Assembly: GCA_030604545.1 (NCBI GenBank)
Contig: JAUVVS010000013.1
Location: forward strand, 1-14,318
Source: Deltaproteobacteria bacterium
GTDB taxonomy: Bacteria > Desulfobacterota > Desulfobacteria > Desulfobacterales > JAUVVS01
Reading direction: 5' to 3'
Length of the DNA stretch: 14,318 nt
The position numbers and the translations under genes are program-made. The first letter of the stretch is position 1. Every line of letters begins with the position of its first letter. Shown one piece after another: positions 1 to 7,720 of the stretch. Under the pieces are notes generated by a model, which ran no database searches, was not told where the DNA came from, and saw only the letters and a program-made list of their open reading frames with translations.

Positions 1-16
1 AATGCCGCAAACAATT

Positions 17-52
17 AAAAAAGGGCTTACAACCTTTAAAAGCTGCAAACCC
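17..52 (-). terminator. Rho-independent terminator of tRNA-Val
   Basis: Read on the minus strand, a 9-bp stem (arms at 44-52 and 23-31, two G-T wobbles, all nine positions pairing) encloses a 12-nt loop and is followed directly by six T (17-22 on the plus strand are all A). It lies about 10 nt past the tRNA CCA end, so it is the natural stop for the tRNA transcript and for any read-through from the upstream IHF gene. Confidence 0.85.
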
Positions 53-62
53 TCAATATCGA

Positions 63-139
63 TGGTAGGCGGTACTGGATTTGAACCAGTGACTTCTACC
101 GTGTGAAGGTAGCACTCTCCCATACTGAGTTAACCGCCC
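63..139 (-). tRNA. tRNA-Val(CAC)
   Basis: A complete 77-nt cloverleaf on the minus strand. The acceptor stem pairs GGGCGGT with ACCGCCT, T8-A9 follow, the D stem is ACTC/GAGT, the anticodon stem is CTACC/GGTAG, and the T arm is ACTGG-TTCAAAT-CCAGT. The 7-nt anticodon loop is TTCACAC, giving anticodon CAC (positions 103-105), which reads the valine codon GTG. The acceptor has one G-T pair at its outermost position. The 3' CCA is encoded (A73 then CCA), so the nucleotidyltransferase encoded further along the window would be needed only for repair of this tRNA. It sits 46 nt past the IHF-type gene on the same strand. Confidence 0.96.
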
Positions 140-149
140 AAATAAAAAA

Positions 150-155
150 ATTATA
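150..155 (-). promoter_or_regulatory. Possible -10 box of the tRNA-Val promoter
   Basis: A perfect TATAAT is present on the minus strand, ending 11 nt before the tRNA 5' end. That would start transcription a few bases ahead of the mature tRNA. The best -35 match, TTGATA at 176-181, is 20 bp away, which is too far for a canonical sigma-70 promoter, so this is tentative. The whole spacer is AT-rich and a chance match is possible. Confidence 0.35.
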
Positions 156-185
156 TCAAATATTTACTATGTCTTTATCAAATTT

Positions 186-467
186 CTAGACTTTATTGTC
201 GACTTTTCTTTTTAACTCTTTTCCCACTTTGAAAAAGGGTAATTTTTTGGGAGGCACATTTATTTGAGCACCTGTTTTTGGATTTCGACCCAAATATGTA
301 TTATAATGTTTAACTGTAAAACTGCCAAAACCCCTTATTTCAATTCGATTGCCGTTTGAAAGCATCTCTGTTAATGAGCCAAAAAAAGTGTTAACAATTT
401 TTTCAGCATCTTTTCTGCTTAAATCCGCTTTATCCTTTAATGCACCAATTATATCTGATCTGTTCAT
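186..467 (-). CDS. IHF/HU-family DNA-bending protein (IHF beta-like)
   Basis: A 93-aa histone-like protein that bends DNA as a homo- or heterodimer in nucleoid organisation, transcription and recombination. It has the full family fold: helical N-terminus (1-40), the GFGSF turn (46-50), and the beta-arm with RNPKTG at 61-66, whose Pro63 is the intercalating tip residue. The C-terminus is PPFK-like followed by GKELK. The RIEIRGFGSF run and the arm resemble integration host factor subunit beta more than HU, but a generic HU-family call is safer. The start is ATG 467, because AAGGAG stands 5-6 nt before it. An upstream in-frame ATG at 545 would add 26 residues, but these are encoded by a repeat element and lack a good RBS. 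Stop is TAG. It lies between scpB and tRNA-Val on the same strand. Confidence 0.93.
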   Translation of the reverse strand: MNRSDIIGALKDKADLSRKDAEKIVNTFFGSLTEMLSNGNRIEIRGFGSFTVKHYNTYLGRNPKTGAQINVPPKKLPFFKVGKELKRKVDNKV

Positions 468-495
468 AAAGACTCCTTGAGACTTTTTAAAGATT

Positions 496-642
496 GAGAC
501 CTTTGCAAAACGCCCCCTTTTGCCCAATTTCTGCGTTAGGCTCAAATCTTAATCCTCAAAATAATCAAAGTTATGGATGCCTGTCCCGATTTCATCGGGG
601 CGGTTAATCCCGCTTTATCGGGAAACATTTTTTGAAGGTCTT
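496..642. repeat. Inverted-repeat (MITE-like) element with two internal hairpins
   Basis: The ends are imperfect inverted copies: GAGACCTTTGCAAAACG at 496 and, on the other strand, AAAGACCTTCAAAAAATG ending near 642. Inside are two small hairpins, CCCGAT-TTC-ATCGGG (585-599) and TCCCG-CTTTAT-CGGGA (608-623). The end bearing GGCAAAAGGGGG...CAAAGGTCTC is shared with the element at 5925-6055, which is what shows it to be dispersed rather than unique. It fills most of the 249-bp space between the IHF-type gene and scpB and runs into the false N-terminal extension of the IHF ORF. No transposase is encoded. Confidence 0.6.
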
Positions 643-716
643 TTTTTATTGATATTGGTTTTGTGCCAAAAGGCAGATTACATTTGTAAGCTTTTTGTGA
701 AGTTCCAGTATGTATA

Positions 717-1331
717 TTAGGTTGTCGATCTTACGTCAAGCATTTTATTCAAGCTATTTTCAGGGTTTTCTAAACTATCCAAAGATGTTTCTTCTTTCTT
801 TTCTGATAAGGAATTTGTTAGATCTTCTATTTCTTTTGGTGTGGGAAGGTCTTTAATATCCTTTAAATCAAAGGTTTCTAAAAATTGTTTTGTGGTTGCA
901 TAGATCAGAGGTCGGCCCGGAATTTTTTTACGCCCTAAGACCCGGACAAGCTTTCGTTCAAGTAACATTCGGATGACACCGCCACAATCAACTCCTCTTA
1001 TGTGTTCTATATCGCTTCGTATTACAGGTTGTTTATATGCGATGATTGCAAGTGTTTCCAAGGAAGCCTTGCTAATTCGGCGGGGATTCGTTTTTACTAA
1101 TCGTTTTATCCATTCGGTGTATTCAGGCCGGGTGCGGATTTGATATCCACCGGCAACCTCGTGTAAAAAAAAACCGCCTTTCCTTGATTCATATTCATCT
1201 AAAAGCACTTTCAGAGCATTTCGTATCTCCTTTGTATCCGCAAATGTCAGCACGTTTTTAATACGGTCTATAGTAAGTGGATCCTCGGAAACAAAGAGCA
1301 TACTTTCAATAATATTTTTTAAATCTTCCAT
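717..1331 (-). CDS. scpB: Segregation and condensation protein B (ScpB)
   Basis: A 204-aa kleisin-associated protein. ScpB dimers bind ScpA and, with SMC, form the bacterial condensin that compacts and separates chromosomes. The N-terminal winged helix starts with IIESMLFVSEDPLT (7-20). The second winged helix contains the hallmark stretch from LETLAIIAYKQPV (91-103) through RSDIEHIRGV (105-114) to GRPLIYATT (139-147). The last ~50 residues are a charged, probably disordered tail, normal in this family. ATG 1331 shares one base with the scpA stop (TAATG), so translation is probably coupled, and no strong Shine-Dalgarno is visible. It is the last gene of the trpS-scpA-scpB run. Confidence 0.97.
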   Translation of the reverse strand: MEDLKNIIESMLFVSEDPLTIDRIKNVLTFADTKEIRNALKVLLDEYESRKGGFFLHEVAGGYQIRTRPEYTEWIKRLVKTNPRRISKASLETLAIIAYKQPVIRSDIEHIRGVDCGGVIRMLLERKLVRVLGRKKIPGRPLIYATTKQFLETFDLKDIKDLPTPKEIEDLTNSLSEKKEETSLDSLENPENSLNKMLDVRSTT

Positions 1332-2044
1332 TATAAATAAAACAGTCTGATTATGCCGGTCTGGACATGCTGAACAATCCGGAGCAAACTAAGTTTGACC
1401 AGTTCCAAAATTGCAAGGAAGGTTACGATAACTTCGCTTTTGTCATCCCTTGATGTAAATAGTTCGCCGAAAGTTATTGATCCATGTTCTTCAAGAATAT
1501 TTACGATTTCAGAAATTCTATCTTTAACAGATATCCTGTCAGCAGTAAAGTCCATCCGGTGATCGGGTGAGATGTTTTTAAGTATTTCCTGAAATGCGTC
1601 AATAAGTTCAAATAGACCAACCTTTATCATTTCATCTTCGTGGTTAATCAAATCGGTTTCTTTACCTGGATTTCTGACAAATGTATCCTCCCCCAAGAAG
1701 TTTCTTTCAGCCAATTGCTCGGCAACTGACTTCATCTGAAGATATTCCATAAGAGGTCTAGTGATCTCAAGCCGGGGATCTTCTTCATCTTCTTCACCTT
1801 CATGCACCGGGAGCAGCATCTTTGATTTTATCTTGGTCAATATGGATGCCATAACTATAAAATCGCTCATAAAATCTATATTCAACGATTTCATCCATTC
1901 AAGATATTTTAGATACTGGTCTGTTATTATTGCAATCGGAATATTGTATATGTCAACTTCGTTTTTTTTGATAAGGTGAACAAGAAGATCCATTGGACCT
2001 TCAAAAATATTATCAAGTTTTACCTGGTAGACTCCGTTTGACAT
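1331..2044 (-). CDS. scpA: Segregation and condensation protein A (ScpA kleisin)
   Basis: A 237-aa kleisin bridging the SMC heads in the SMC-ScpAB condensin. The N-terminal SMC-neck binding region is classical, with FEGPMDLLVHLIKKNEVDIY near residues 14-33 and then IPIAIITDQYLKYL. Next come MASILTKIKSKMLLP, an acidic linker (EGEEDEED) and a C-terminal winged helix (EHGSITFGELFTSR, then a leucine-rich helix) that contacts the other SMC head. Length is at the short end of the usual 230-270. It starts 15 nt after the trpS stop and overlaps scpB by one base. No clear Shine-Dalgarno precedes ATG 2044, so it may depend on ribosomes coming from trpS. Confidence 0.97.
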   Translation of the reverse strand: MSNGVYQVKLDNIFEGPMDLLVHLIKKNEVDIYNIPIAIITDQYLKYLEWMKSLNIDFMSDFIVMASILTKIKSKMLLPVHEGEEDEEDPRLEITRPLMEYLQMKSVAEQLAERNFLGEDTFVRNPGKETDLINHEDEMIKVGLFELIDAFQEILKNISPDHRMDFTADRISVKDRISEIVNILEEHGSITFGELFTSRDDKSEVIVTFLAILELVKLSLLRIVQHVQTGIIRLFYL

Positions 2045-2059
2045 AAGCGTAATGAAAAT

Positions 2060-3046
2060 TTAAATTTTTACTGCAGCCCTTACCTCTTCCATGGTCCTCT
2101 GAGCAACTTTTCTCGCTTTATTAGATCCTGTTGTTATGATGTCTTCAACAAGTGCGGGCCGGTCCCCGTAATATTTTCTCTTTTCACGAATCGGTTCAAG
2201 AGCAGTGATAAGATTTTGGGCCATTATTTTCTTGCATTCAACACATCCTATTGCGGCCGTACGACATTCATTGTTTATGCTGTCTTTAGTTTCGGTGTCG
2301 GTATAAAGTTTGTGAAATTCGAAAACATTACATATATCAGGATTGCCCGGATCACTTTTCCTTGCCCTTTGAGGGTCTGTAATCATTTTGGCAACTGTGG
2401 AAGCTATTTTATCAGGACTATCTGAGATATAAATAGCGTTATTATAGCTTTTGCTCATTTTGCGTCGGTCTATGCCGAGTATCTTGGGTGTTTCGGTTAA
2501 AATGGCCTCAGGCTCAGGAAATACTTTTCCATAGAAATGGTTGAATCTTCTGGCTATTTCCCTTGTAATTTCAACATGGGGAACCTGATCTACTCCTACA
2601 GGGACACCATATGCTTTGTACATGATAATGTCTGCCGCCTGGAGAACGGGGTAACCCAAAAAACCAAAGGCGGAAAGGTCTTTATTGCTAATCTGAGCCA
2701 TTTGGTCTTTATATGTAGGGTTACGTTCAAGCCATGATACAGGTGTTAACATGGAAAGGATTAGAAATAATTCAGCATGTTCCTTAATATGTGACTGTAC
2801 AAAGAGAGTGCTCTTTTCCGGTGAAAGCCCTCCGCTCAGCAAGTCTATCATCATATTCCTAATATGTTTTGGAATGGATCGTGTATCTTCATAATCACTG
2901 GTTAGAGCATGCCAGTCGGCGATGAAGAAAAAACAGTCATATTGATCCTGCATTTTTGCCCAATTTTCGAGGGCGCCAAGAAGATTGCCTATGTGAAGGG
3001 GGCCAGTTGGTCTCATGCCGCTTACGATACGTTTTTTATCTGCCAT
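2060..3046 (-). CDS. trpS: Tryptophanyl-tRNA synthetase
   Basis: A 328-aa class I aminoacyl-tRNA synthetase that charges tRNA-Trp in the cytoplasm. The ATP-binding signature is PTGPLHIGN (13-21), the HIGH equivalent. The tryptophan pocket region includes GYPVLQAADI (131-140) and GVDQVPHVE (151-159). The mobile loop is KMSKS (196-200). Length matches the bacterial type I enzyme (325-340). ATG 3046 has AGGA about 9 nt upstream. Transcription is from the minus strand, and scpA follows after 15 nt, so trpS-scpA-scpB is likely one operon. The 113-nt gap to the preceding nucleotidyltransferase gene holds a dispersed repeat arm. Confidence 0.98.
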   Translation of the reverse strand: MADKKRIVSGMRPTGPLHIGNLLGALENWAKMQDQYDCFFFIADWHALTSDYEDTRSIPKHIRNMMIDLLSGGLSPEKSTLFVQSHIKEHAELFLILSMLTPVSWLERNPTYKDQMAQISNKDLSAFGFLGYPVLQAADIIMYKAYGVPVGVDQVPHVEITREIARRFNHFYGKVFPEPEAILTETPKILGIDRRKMSKSYNNAIYISDSPDKIASTVAKMITDPQRARKSDPGNPDICNVFEFHKLYTDTETKDSINNECRTAAIGCVECKKIMAQNLITALEPIREKRKYYGDRPALVEDIITTGSNKARKVAQRTMEEVRAAVKI

Positions 3047-3120
3047 ATAAGTTTTTCCTAAATTATTGAAAAAGGAAAACCCTCTTTTCCAAGTGAAAAT
3101 TTGAATAAAATTTATATTCT

Positions 3121-3149
3121 CTTTGTGCCTTGGTGTCTTAGTGGCTGAA
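3121..3149. repeat. Single arm of a dispersed repeat (also at 8982-9101)
   Basis: This 29-bp stretch ends in GTGGCTGAA. Its complement agrees at nearly all positions with the left arm of the inverted-repeat element at 8982-9101, and it also resembles that element's right arm. It lies between trpS and the nucleotidyltransferase stop codon, 10 nt from the latter. No second arm is visible next to it, so it is either a solo arm or a decayed copy. Confidence 0.65.
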
Positions 3150-3159
3150 TAGTTAAAAA

Positions 3160-5838
3160 TTATGAAGCATACTTGCGTGCAAAAGCAAGCTCATCGTTGT
3201 GTGTTTTAAGCTTGTCGTTTAATTTTTCATCGAGCACGGCTTCAAATATTTCCCGGTAAATAGGACCGGGCTCAAGACCCATATTTAATAAATCTTTTCC
3301 CTTTATCGAAGTATTGATAAATCTCAGACGGGTAATATAGTGAGATATGGATTTCTTTACCTTTTTCTTTTTTGTAACTCCCATCATATATAGAATCAGT
3401 TCTATCTTATAACTTGAAAGTTTTTTATAAAGCGTGCTGTTTATAACCGGCAAATTCCGTTCCAGCCATAAAAGGCGCTTTTCAGCTTCAAAACGTTCAT
3501 CGCAGAAAATTTTCATATAACGGGGTGGAAGTTCAAGTCGCTTGCAGATTGCATTTGATGTTTTTTTATTGCAATGTTTCATGAGTGCCATAAAATATAC
3601 GGCCCACCTCATATAGGATTCTTCTAGAAAAAGCAAATCATACCAGGATAATACTTTTTTAAGAGAATTAAATAGTGTTATTAGTTCCTTATTAAGTATG
3701 ATCGAAGGATGAATAACATTCAGCAGATTATAATCATGAAGCCTTTTGACAGCAAGTGTCGGATTTTCTTCTTCGAAAATCTGACGCAACTCGACCAACA
3801 GCCTTCGGCCGCTAAGCCGTTTGAAGAAATCCATTTTAACGGCATTTTCAATCAGCCCCGAAGTTAATTTTCCGATAGAAAAACCAAAACGCTGTTCAAA
3901 TCTTATGGCACGAAATACACGTGTGGGATCCTCAACAAAACTTAAATTGTGTAAAACCCTTATCATTTGTCCCTTAATATCTTTTTGTGCGGAAAAAAAA
4001 TCTATTAGTATACCAAACCTATCAGGGTTTAGCTGAATTGCAAGTGTATTGATAGTAAAATCCCTCCGGAAAAGATCAAGTTTAATTGAGCTCATTTCAA
4101 CTTCAGGAAGGGCGGCCGGGAACTTGTAATATTCCATTCTGGCTGAAGCCACATCGATTTTGAAACCATCAGGGAAGATTATGACTGCAGTGCCAAATTT
4201 CTTATGAGAATGTATACGCGCGCCCGCCAGTTTTGCATATTTTGCCGCAAACTTTATACCGTCTCCCTCTATGACGATGTCTATATCTTCATTAGATCTA
4301 AATAGGAACAGATCACGAACAAATCCACCTACTATATAAGCACCGCAGCCTATTTCGGTGGCGACTTGGCCTATAACCCTTAAAATATCAAGTAAATGTT
4401 CCGGAAGCCGTTCTTTTAAAAATTTAACGATGTTTCTAGTTCTAGCGTGAACCGGGCCCTTAAAAGGATCGGGATAATTTTCGGAGGTATGTTGAGACCG
4501 TCGAACCAATGTGTTTAAAAGGTCGGTTCTAGTTACAACACCCATAATGATACCGTTATCGACGACAGGGAGTACGCGCTGTTTGTTTTCAATTATTTTT
4601 TCCTGTATTTCAATAAGGTCGGAATCGGGCCCAACAAAAGCAAGTTCTGTCGTCATATAATCCCTCACCGGAGCTTGATCCAGCTTGTGATAGAGCGCTT
4701 TTTCAATAACCTGACGCGTTATAAAGCCGACAAGTTTATCTTTACCCTTTAGAGTGTTCGGCTTTTCAATAACCAACAGTGCATTTATATTATAGCGGGT
4801 TAGCAAATCGCCGGCATCTTTACAGGAAACATCGGATTCCACGGTTATTGGGGGAGATGACATAAGATTTTTTGCCTGTCGCCTTGATCTGATTTTGTTG
4901 TAAAGGATTTCAACCAACATGTGTTCAGTCTGAGCTAATGTCATTCCCTTAACGGTCGCTGCAGCTGCAAATGTATGTCCTCCACCTCCAAATGAAGCAA
5001 GGATCGATCCGGCATCTACTTCAACTATTCTGCTACGAGCCACGATATAGATTTTGTTTTCCATGCGTGCAATGGCAAAAATTGCATCCAGGTTTTCCAT
5101 CTTAACCATTTTATGGACCAGAAAGGCGAAATCAGTCACAAAATTATCGGTTGTTATACTGGTAACTACAACTTCGATGCCATGAATATTATACCGAGTC
5201 GCAGCCTGAATTATATCATTTAAAAGTGCTACCTGTTCCGCACTTATCTCTCTTGCGATCAGATTTGAAACAATATTCAAATCCGCTCCTTTTGAAAGAA
5301 GGAAGGCAGCGGCTGTAAAATCTCTTTCGGTGGTAGATGAAAAAGTAAATGAACCTGTATCTTCATAAATACCAAGACACATAATCGTTGCTTCATCAGG
5401 AGAAATGTCGATTCCTTTTTCTTTTATGATTTCTGTTAGGATAGTGACAGTTGCACCTGTTAATTGGTTAACCTCAAAATCGCCTTTAATATCGTCGGCC
5501 ATGGCAGGATGATGGTCATAAATATCTATATCTATATCTTTTCTTTTCAGTAGAGATGAGAGCTTCCCGATTCGGTTTGGCTGTTTAGTATCAACCAAAA
5601 CCAGTTTTTTTATATTTGAAAATTTGATATCTTTTATATCTGCCATGTTAAAGAGATATGCCATTGAATTAATGAAAAAATTTCTCAAGTTTTTTTCCTG
5701 GGAACCTGGAAATACAAGAAGGGAATCAGTATATAGCTTCTGGGCTGCAAGCATGGATGCTAATGCGTCAAAATCAGCATTTATATGGGTTGTTATGATT
5801 GTAAGATCCTTTTTATCAATCTTTTGGTTTAATGTCAC
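3160..5838 (-). CDS. DHH phosphoesterase - CBS pair - tRNA nucleotidyltransferase fusion (A-adding enzyme type)
   Basis: A three-part fusion of about 892 aa that matures or repairs tRNA 3' ends. Residues are numbered from TTG 5844. The DHH phosphoesterase domain (1-315) keeps its metal ligands: H20, D24, D26, D85, the D110-H-H motif and D162. It ends in the DHHA1 glycine motif GGGGH (286-290). Two CBS domains span about 327-385 and 393-448 and probably sense adenylates. The class II polyA/CCA nucleotidyltransferase follows, with GGFVRD (506-511), the catalytic EDIDIV carboxylates D520/D522, RRDFTIN (593-599) and EDPTRVFRAIRFE (638-650). A C-terminal RNA-binding region closes it. In related bacteria this architecture is the A-adding partner of a separate CC-adding enzyme. 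GTG 5838 is preferred because AGGA lies 7 nt before it but only about 3 nt before TTG 5844. Confidence 0.93.
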   Translation of the reverse strand: MTLNQKIDKKDLTIITTHINADFDALASMLAAQKLYTDSLLVFPGSQEKNLRNFFINSMAYLFNMADIKDIKFSNIKKLVLVDTKQPNRIGKLSSLLKRKDIDIDIYDHHPAMADDIKGDFEVNQLTGATVTILTEIIKEKGIDISPDEATIMCLGIYEDTGSFTFSSTTERDFTAAAFLLSKGADLNIVSNLIAREISAEQVALLNDIIQAATRYNIHGIEVVVTSITTDNFVTDFAFLVHKMVKMENLDAIFAIARMENKIYIVARSRIVEVDAGSILASFGGGGHTFAAAATVKGMTLAQTEHMLVEILYNKIRSRRQAKNLMSSPPITVESDVSCKDAGDLLTRYNINALLVIEKPNTLKGKDKLVGFITRQVIEKALYHKLDQAPVRDYMTTELAFVGPDSDLIEIQEKIIENKQRVLPVVDNGIIMGVVTRTDLLNTLVRRSQHTSENYPDPFKGPVHARTRNIVKFLKERLPEHLLDILRVIGQVATEIGCGAYIVGGFVRDLFLFRSNEDIDIVIEGDGIKFAAKYAKLAGARIHSHKKFGTAVIIFPDGFKIDVASARMEYYKFPAALPEVEMSSIKLDLFRRDFTINTLAIQLNPDRFGILIDFFSAQKDIKGQMIRVLHNLSFVEDPTRVFRAIRFEQRFGFSIGKLTSGLIENAVKMDFFKRLSGRRLLVELRQIFEEENPTLAVKRLHDYNLLNVIHPSIILNKELITLFNSLKKVLSWYDLLFLEESYMRWAVYFMALMKHCNKKTSNAICKRLELPPRYMKIFCDERFEAEKRLLWLERNLPVINSTLYKKLSSYKIELILYMMGVTKKKKVKKSISHYITRLRFINTSIKGKDLLNMGLEPGPIYREIFEAVLDEKLNDKLKTHNDELAFARKYAS

Positions 5839-5875
5839 AATCAATTCCTAAAATAAGGTTGATAGATTCGCAAAA

Positions 5876-5881
5876 AGTATA
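5876..5881 (-). promoter_or_regulatory. Possible -10 box for the nucleotidyltransferase fusion gene
   Basis: On the minus strand TATACT (five of six to consensus) lies about 38 nt before GTG 5838. A weak -35 (TTGTTT, 5898-5903) stands 16 bp further up. The match is poor outside the -10, so this is only a candidate. Confidence 0.3.
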
Positions 5882-5924
5882 ATTTGCTCATTCAGTAAAC
5901 AAATTTTGACGCATAACTTGAGTC

Positions 5925-6055
5925 TTTAAGAAACCTTTGAAGCTATCTATTTACAATTACTTTCAGAAGGCTAAAATGTTACGATTTTGTGAAATTGTAG
6001 CTTATTAATTAACTGGGTTCGGCAAAAGGGGATGTTTTTCAAAGGTCTCCTTAAG
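5925..6055. repeat. 131-bp inverted-repeat (MITE-like) element
   Basis: Positions 5925-5941 and 6038-6055 are imperfect inverted copies sharing TTAAG...ACCTTTGAA. The right end carries GGCAAAAGGGG-TGTTTT-CAAAGGTCTC, which it shares with the element at 496-642. An internal stretch GCTAAAATGTTAC near 5974 recurs with one mismatch at about 7701 (GCTAAAGTGTTAC). No coding capacity. It occupies the middle of the divergent intergenic region between the nucleotidyltransferase fusion and pilC, upstream of the pilC promoter. Confidence 0.6.
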
Positions 6056-6130
6056 TATATGCATAAATGAGTCGGTTTATCAAGCTCAAGTATTTAAACA
6101 ACTTGGATTGAAAAATTATTATTGACTAAT

Positions 6131-6158
6131 TTGACAAACCAATTATTTTTTTTATAAA
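6131..6158 (+). promoter_or_regulatory. Sigma-70-type promoter for pilC
   Basis: A perfect -35 TTGACA (6131-6136) is separated by 16 bp from TATAAA (6153-6158), five of six to the -10 consensus. It points at pilC and would give a leader of about 150 nt that contains the palindrome at 6234-6252. It is the best promoter match in the window. A sigma-54 element, common for pilus genes, was not seen. Confidence 0.6.
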
Positions 6159-6233
6159 TGAAAGGATTAAAAAAGCCTTGGATATAACAGCTATTTGATT
6201 TTTGTGAATAAAGTTTCCAAAACCATTGTCGTT

Positions 6234-6252
6234 TATATCAAATTATGATATA
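6234..6252. promoter_or_regulatory. 19-bp palindrome in the pilC leader
   Basis: TATATCA-AATTA-TGATATA is a perfect 7-bp inverted repeat around a 5-bp centre, 61 bp before the pilC ATG and about 75 bp past the predicted -10. It could be a dimer operator or an AU-rich RNA hairpin. Nothing in the window identifies a binding protein. Confidence 0.45.
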
Positions 6253-6313
6253 GATTGTTCCAATTGATACATATGGTTAAAATTCTATCTTTAATTGAAA
6301 AGGAGTGATAGTT

Positions 6314-7519
6314 ATGCCGATTTATTTGTGGCAGGGTAAGAACAGAAAGAATGAGACCAAAAAGGGGGAGATGGAAGCTGCTGACGAAGATACTGTACGA
6401 GCTCATTTAAGCAGGCTTAAGATTATACCTACCAAAATCAAACCGAAACCAAAAGACATCTTTGAAAACATTGCTTTTCTTCAGCCAAAAGTTCAAACTT
6501 CCGATATAATGCTTTTTGCAAGACAATTTTCCACAATGATCGACGCAGGCCTTCCCATAATTCAATGTCTCGAGATATTACTTAATCAGCAAGAGAATGT
6601 ATCATTTAAGAAGATGTTGAAAGATATTAAGGAATCAGTGGAGGGTGGTGCTACCCTTGCCGATGCTTTGAAAAAATATCCCCAGCAATTTGATAATCTT
6701 TTTGTTAATATGGTTGCAGCTGGTGAAGCAGGCGGTATCCTTGATACAATTTTAAGAAGACTCTCTGCTTATATGGAGAAAGCTGCAAAATTAAAGAGTC
6801 AGATAAAAGGTGCAATGGTATATCCGATAGTAACTATGATTATAGCCTTAGTCGTTGTTGCGGTTATCCTGATTTTTGTTATACCCGTATTTGAAGAAAT
6901 GTTTGCCACCATGGGGGGGTCACTTCCAACCCCTACCCAGATCGTAGTAAATATGAGTGAGTTTGCTCAAAGTAATATGCTTTATGCCATTGGTGCTATT
7001 ATTCTTTCTGTAATTGCTTTTAAAAAGTTATATGGCACGGAAAAAGGAAGGGCTTTTTTTGACAGTTTATCTCTTAAATTACCGATATTCGGGGTGCTGC
7101 TACGCAAAGTCGCCGTGGCAAAATTTACGCGAACAATGGGTACGATGCTTTCCAGTGGAGTTGCTATTTTAGAAGCGCTGGATATTGTTGCAAAGACAGC
7201 TGGTAATAAAACAATTGAAGATGCAATATACAAAGTGCGGAGTGGCATTTCAGAAGGCCGCACAATGGCTGATCCCCTTTCTGAAAGCGGTGTCTTTCCT
7301 CCGATGGTGTGCCAAATGATTGCAGTAGGCGAGTCCACCGGCGCTCTTGATTCAATGTTGGAAAAGATAGCCGACTTTTACGACGAAGAAGTTGATCAGG
7401 CAGTAGAAAACCTAACTGCACTGATAGAACCGTTTATGTTGGTTTTTCTGGGGACAGTTATCGGAGGCCTGGTGGTATCCATGTATCTTCCTGTATTTAA
7501 GATGGCAGGAGGCCTATAA
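6314..7519 (+). CDS. pilC: Type IV pilus inner-membrane platform protein PilC
   Basis: A 401-aa member of the PilC/GspF family, the inner-membrane platform that couples the PilB/PilT motors to the growing pilus (or type II secretion pseudopilus). The cytoplasmic N-terminus contains MPIYLWQGKN and a helical linker. The first T2SSF domain spans about 65-190 with the GEAGG motif (137-141) and a membrane helix at about 171-191. A second helix lies near 222-237. The second T2SSF domain spans about 265-390 with the matching GESTG (339-343) and a last membrane helix at 370-392. Start ATG 6314 has AGGAG 8 nt upstream; an in-frame GTG at 6305 overlaps that Shine-Dalgarno and is rejected. Unusually, no pilB, pilT or pilin gene adjoins it here, so it appears solitary, with its own promoter. 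Confidence 0.95.
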   Translation: MPIYLWQGKNRKNETKKGEMEAADEDTVRAHLSRLKIIPTKIKPKPKDIFENIAFLQPKVQTSDIMLFARQFSTMIDAGLPIIQCLEILLNQQENVSFKKMLKDIKESVEGGATLADALKKYPQQFDNLFVNMVAAGEAGGILDTILRRLSAYMEKAAKLKSQIKGAMVYPIVTMIIALVVVAVILIFVIPVFEEMFATMGGSLPTPTQIVVNMSEFAQSNMLYAIGAIILSVIAFKKLYGTEKGRAFFDSLSLKLPIFGVLLRKVAVAKFTRTMGTMLSSGVAILEALDIVAKTAGNKTIEDAIYKVRSGISEGRTMADPLSESGVFPPMVCQMIAVGESTGALDSMLEKIADFYDEEVDQAVENLTALIEPFMLVFLGTVIGGLVVSMYLPVFKMAGGL

Positions 7520-7552
7520 AAAATCTTTTTTCGTAATATTTTAGCTTTTTGA

Positions 7553-7680
7553 AAATAAGGCCGCTTGAAAGATAATTAAATTTTAACCGTGTAAAACTCG
7601 CGCATAAGTGAGTGTAAAGAAAGAAGTGTGAGGTCAGACAATTACACGGCTGAAAATTTAATCACCTTTCAAGCTTATTT
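7553..7680. repeat. Long inverted repeat with ~31-bp arms downstream of pilC
   Basis: The left arm (7564-7594) and right arm (7642-7673) are inverted copies differing at only a few positions plus a one-base indel. They share CTTGAAAG, ATTAAATTTT and CCGTGTAA, and AATAAG extends the match outward on both sides. The 47-nt middle contains a smaller imperfect inverted repeat (ACTCGC/GTGAGT). The structure could be a MITE-like element or a large transcript hairpin ending the pilC message. No T-run follows, so it is not a classical terminator. It begins 34 bp after the pilC stop. Confidence 0.7.
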
Positions 7681-7720
7681 GTATAAACTGGTTTCAACGA
7701 GCTAAAGTGTTACAAAAAAA

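Noticed and set aside
5839..6313. A small gene in the divergent intergenic region
   Set aside because: No open frame with an RBS and plausible protein was found; the region holds a repeat element, a promoter and a palindrome.
6982..7421. Minus-strand ORFs opposite pilC
   Set aside because: They are shadows of the pilC reading frame with no recognisable motif or RBS.
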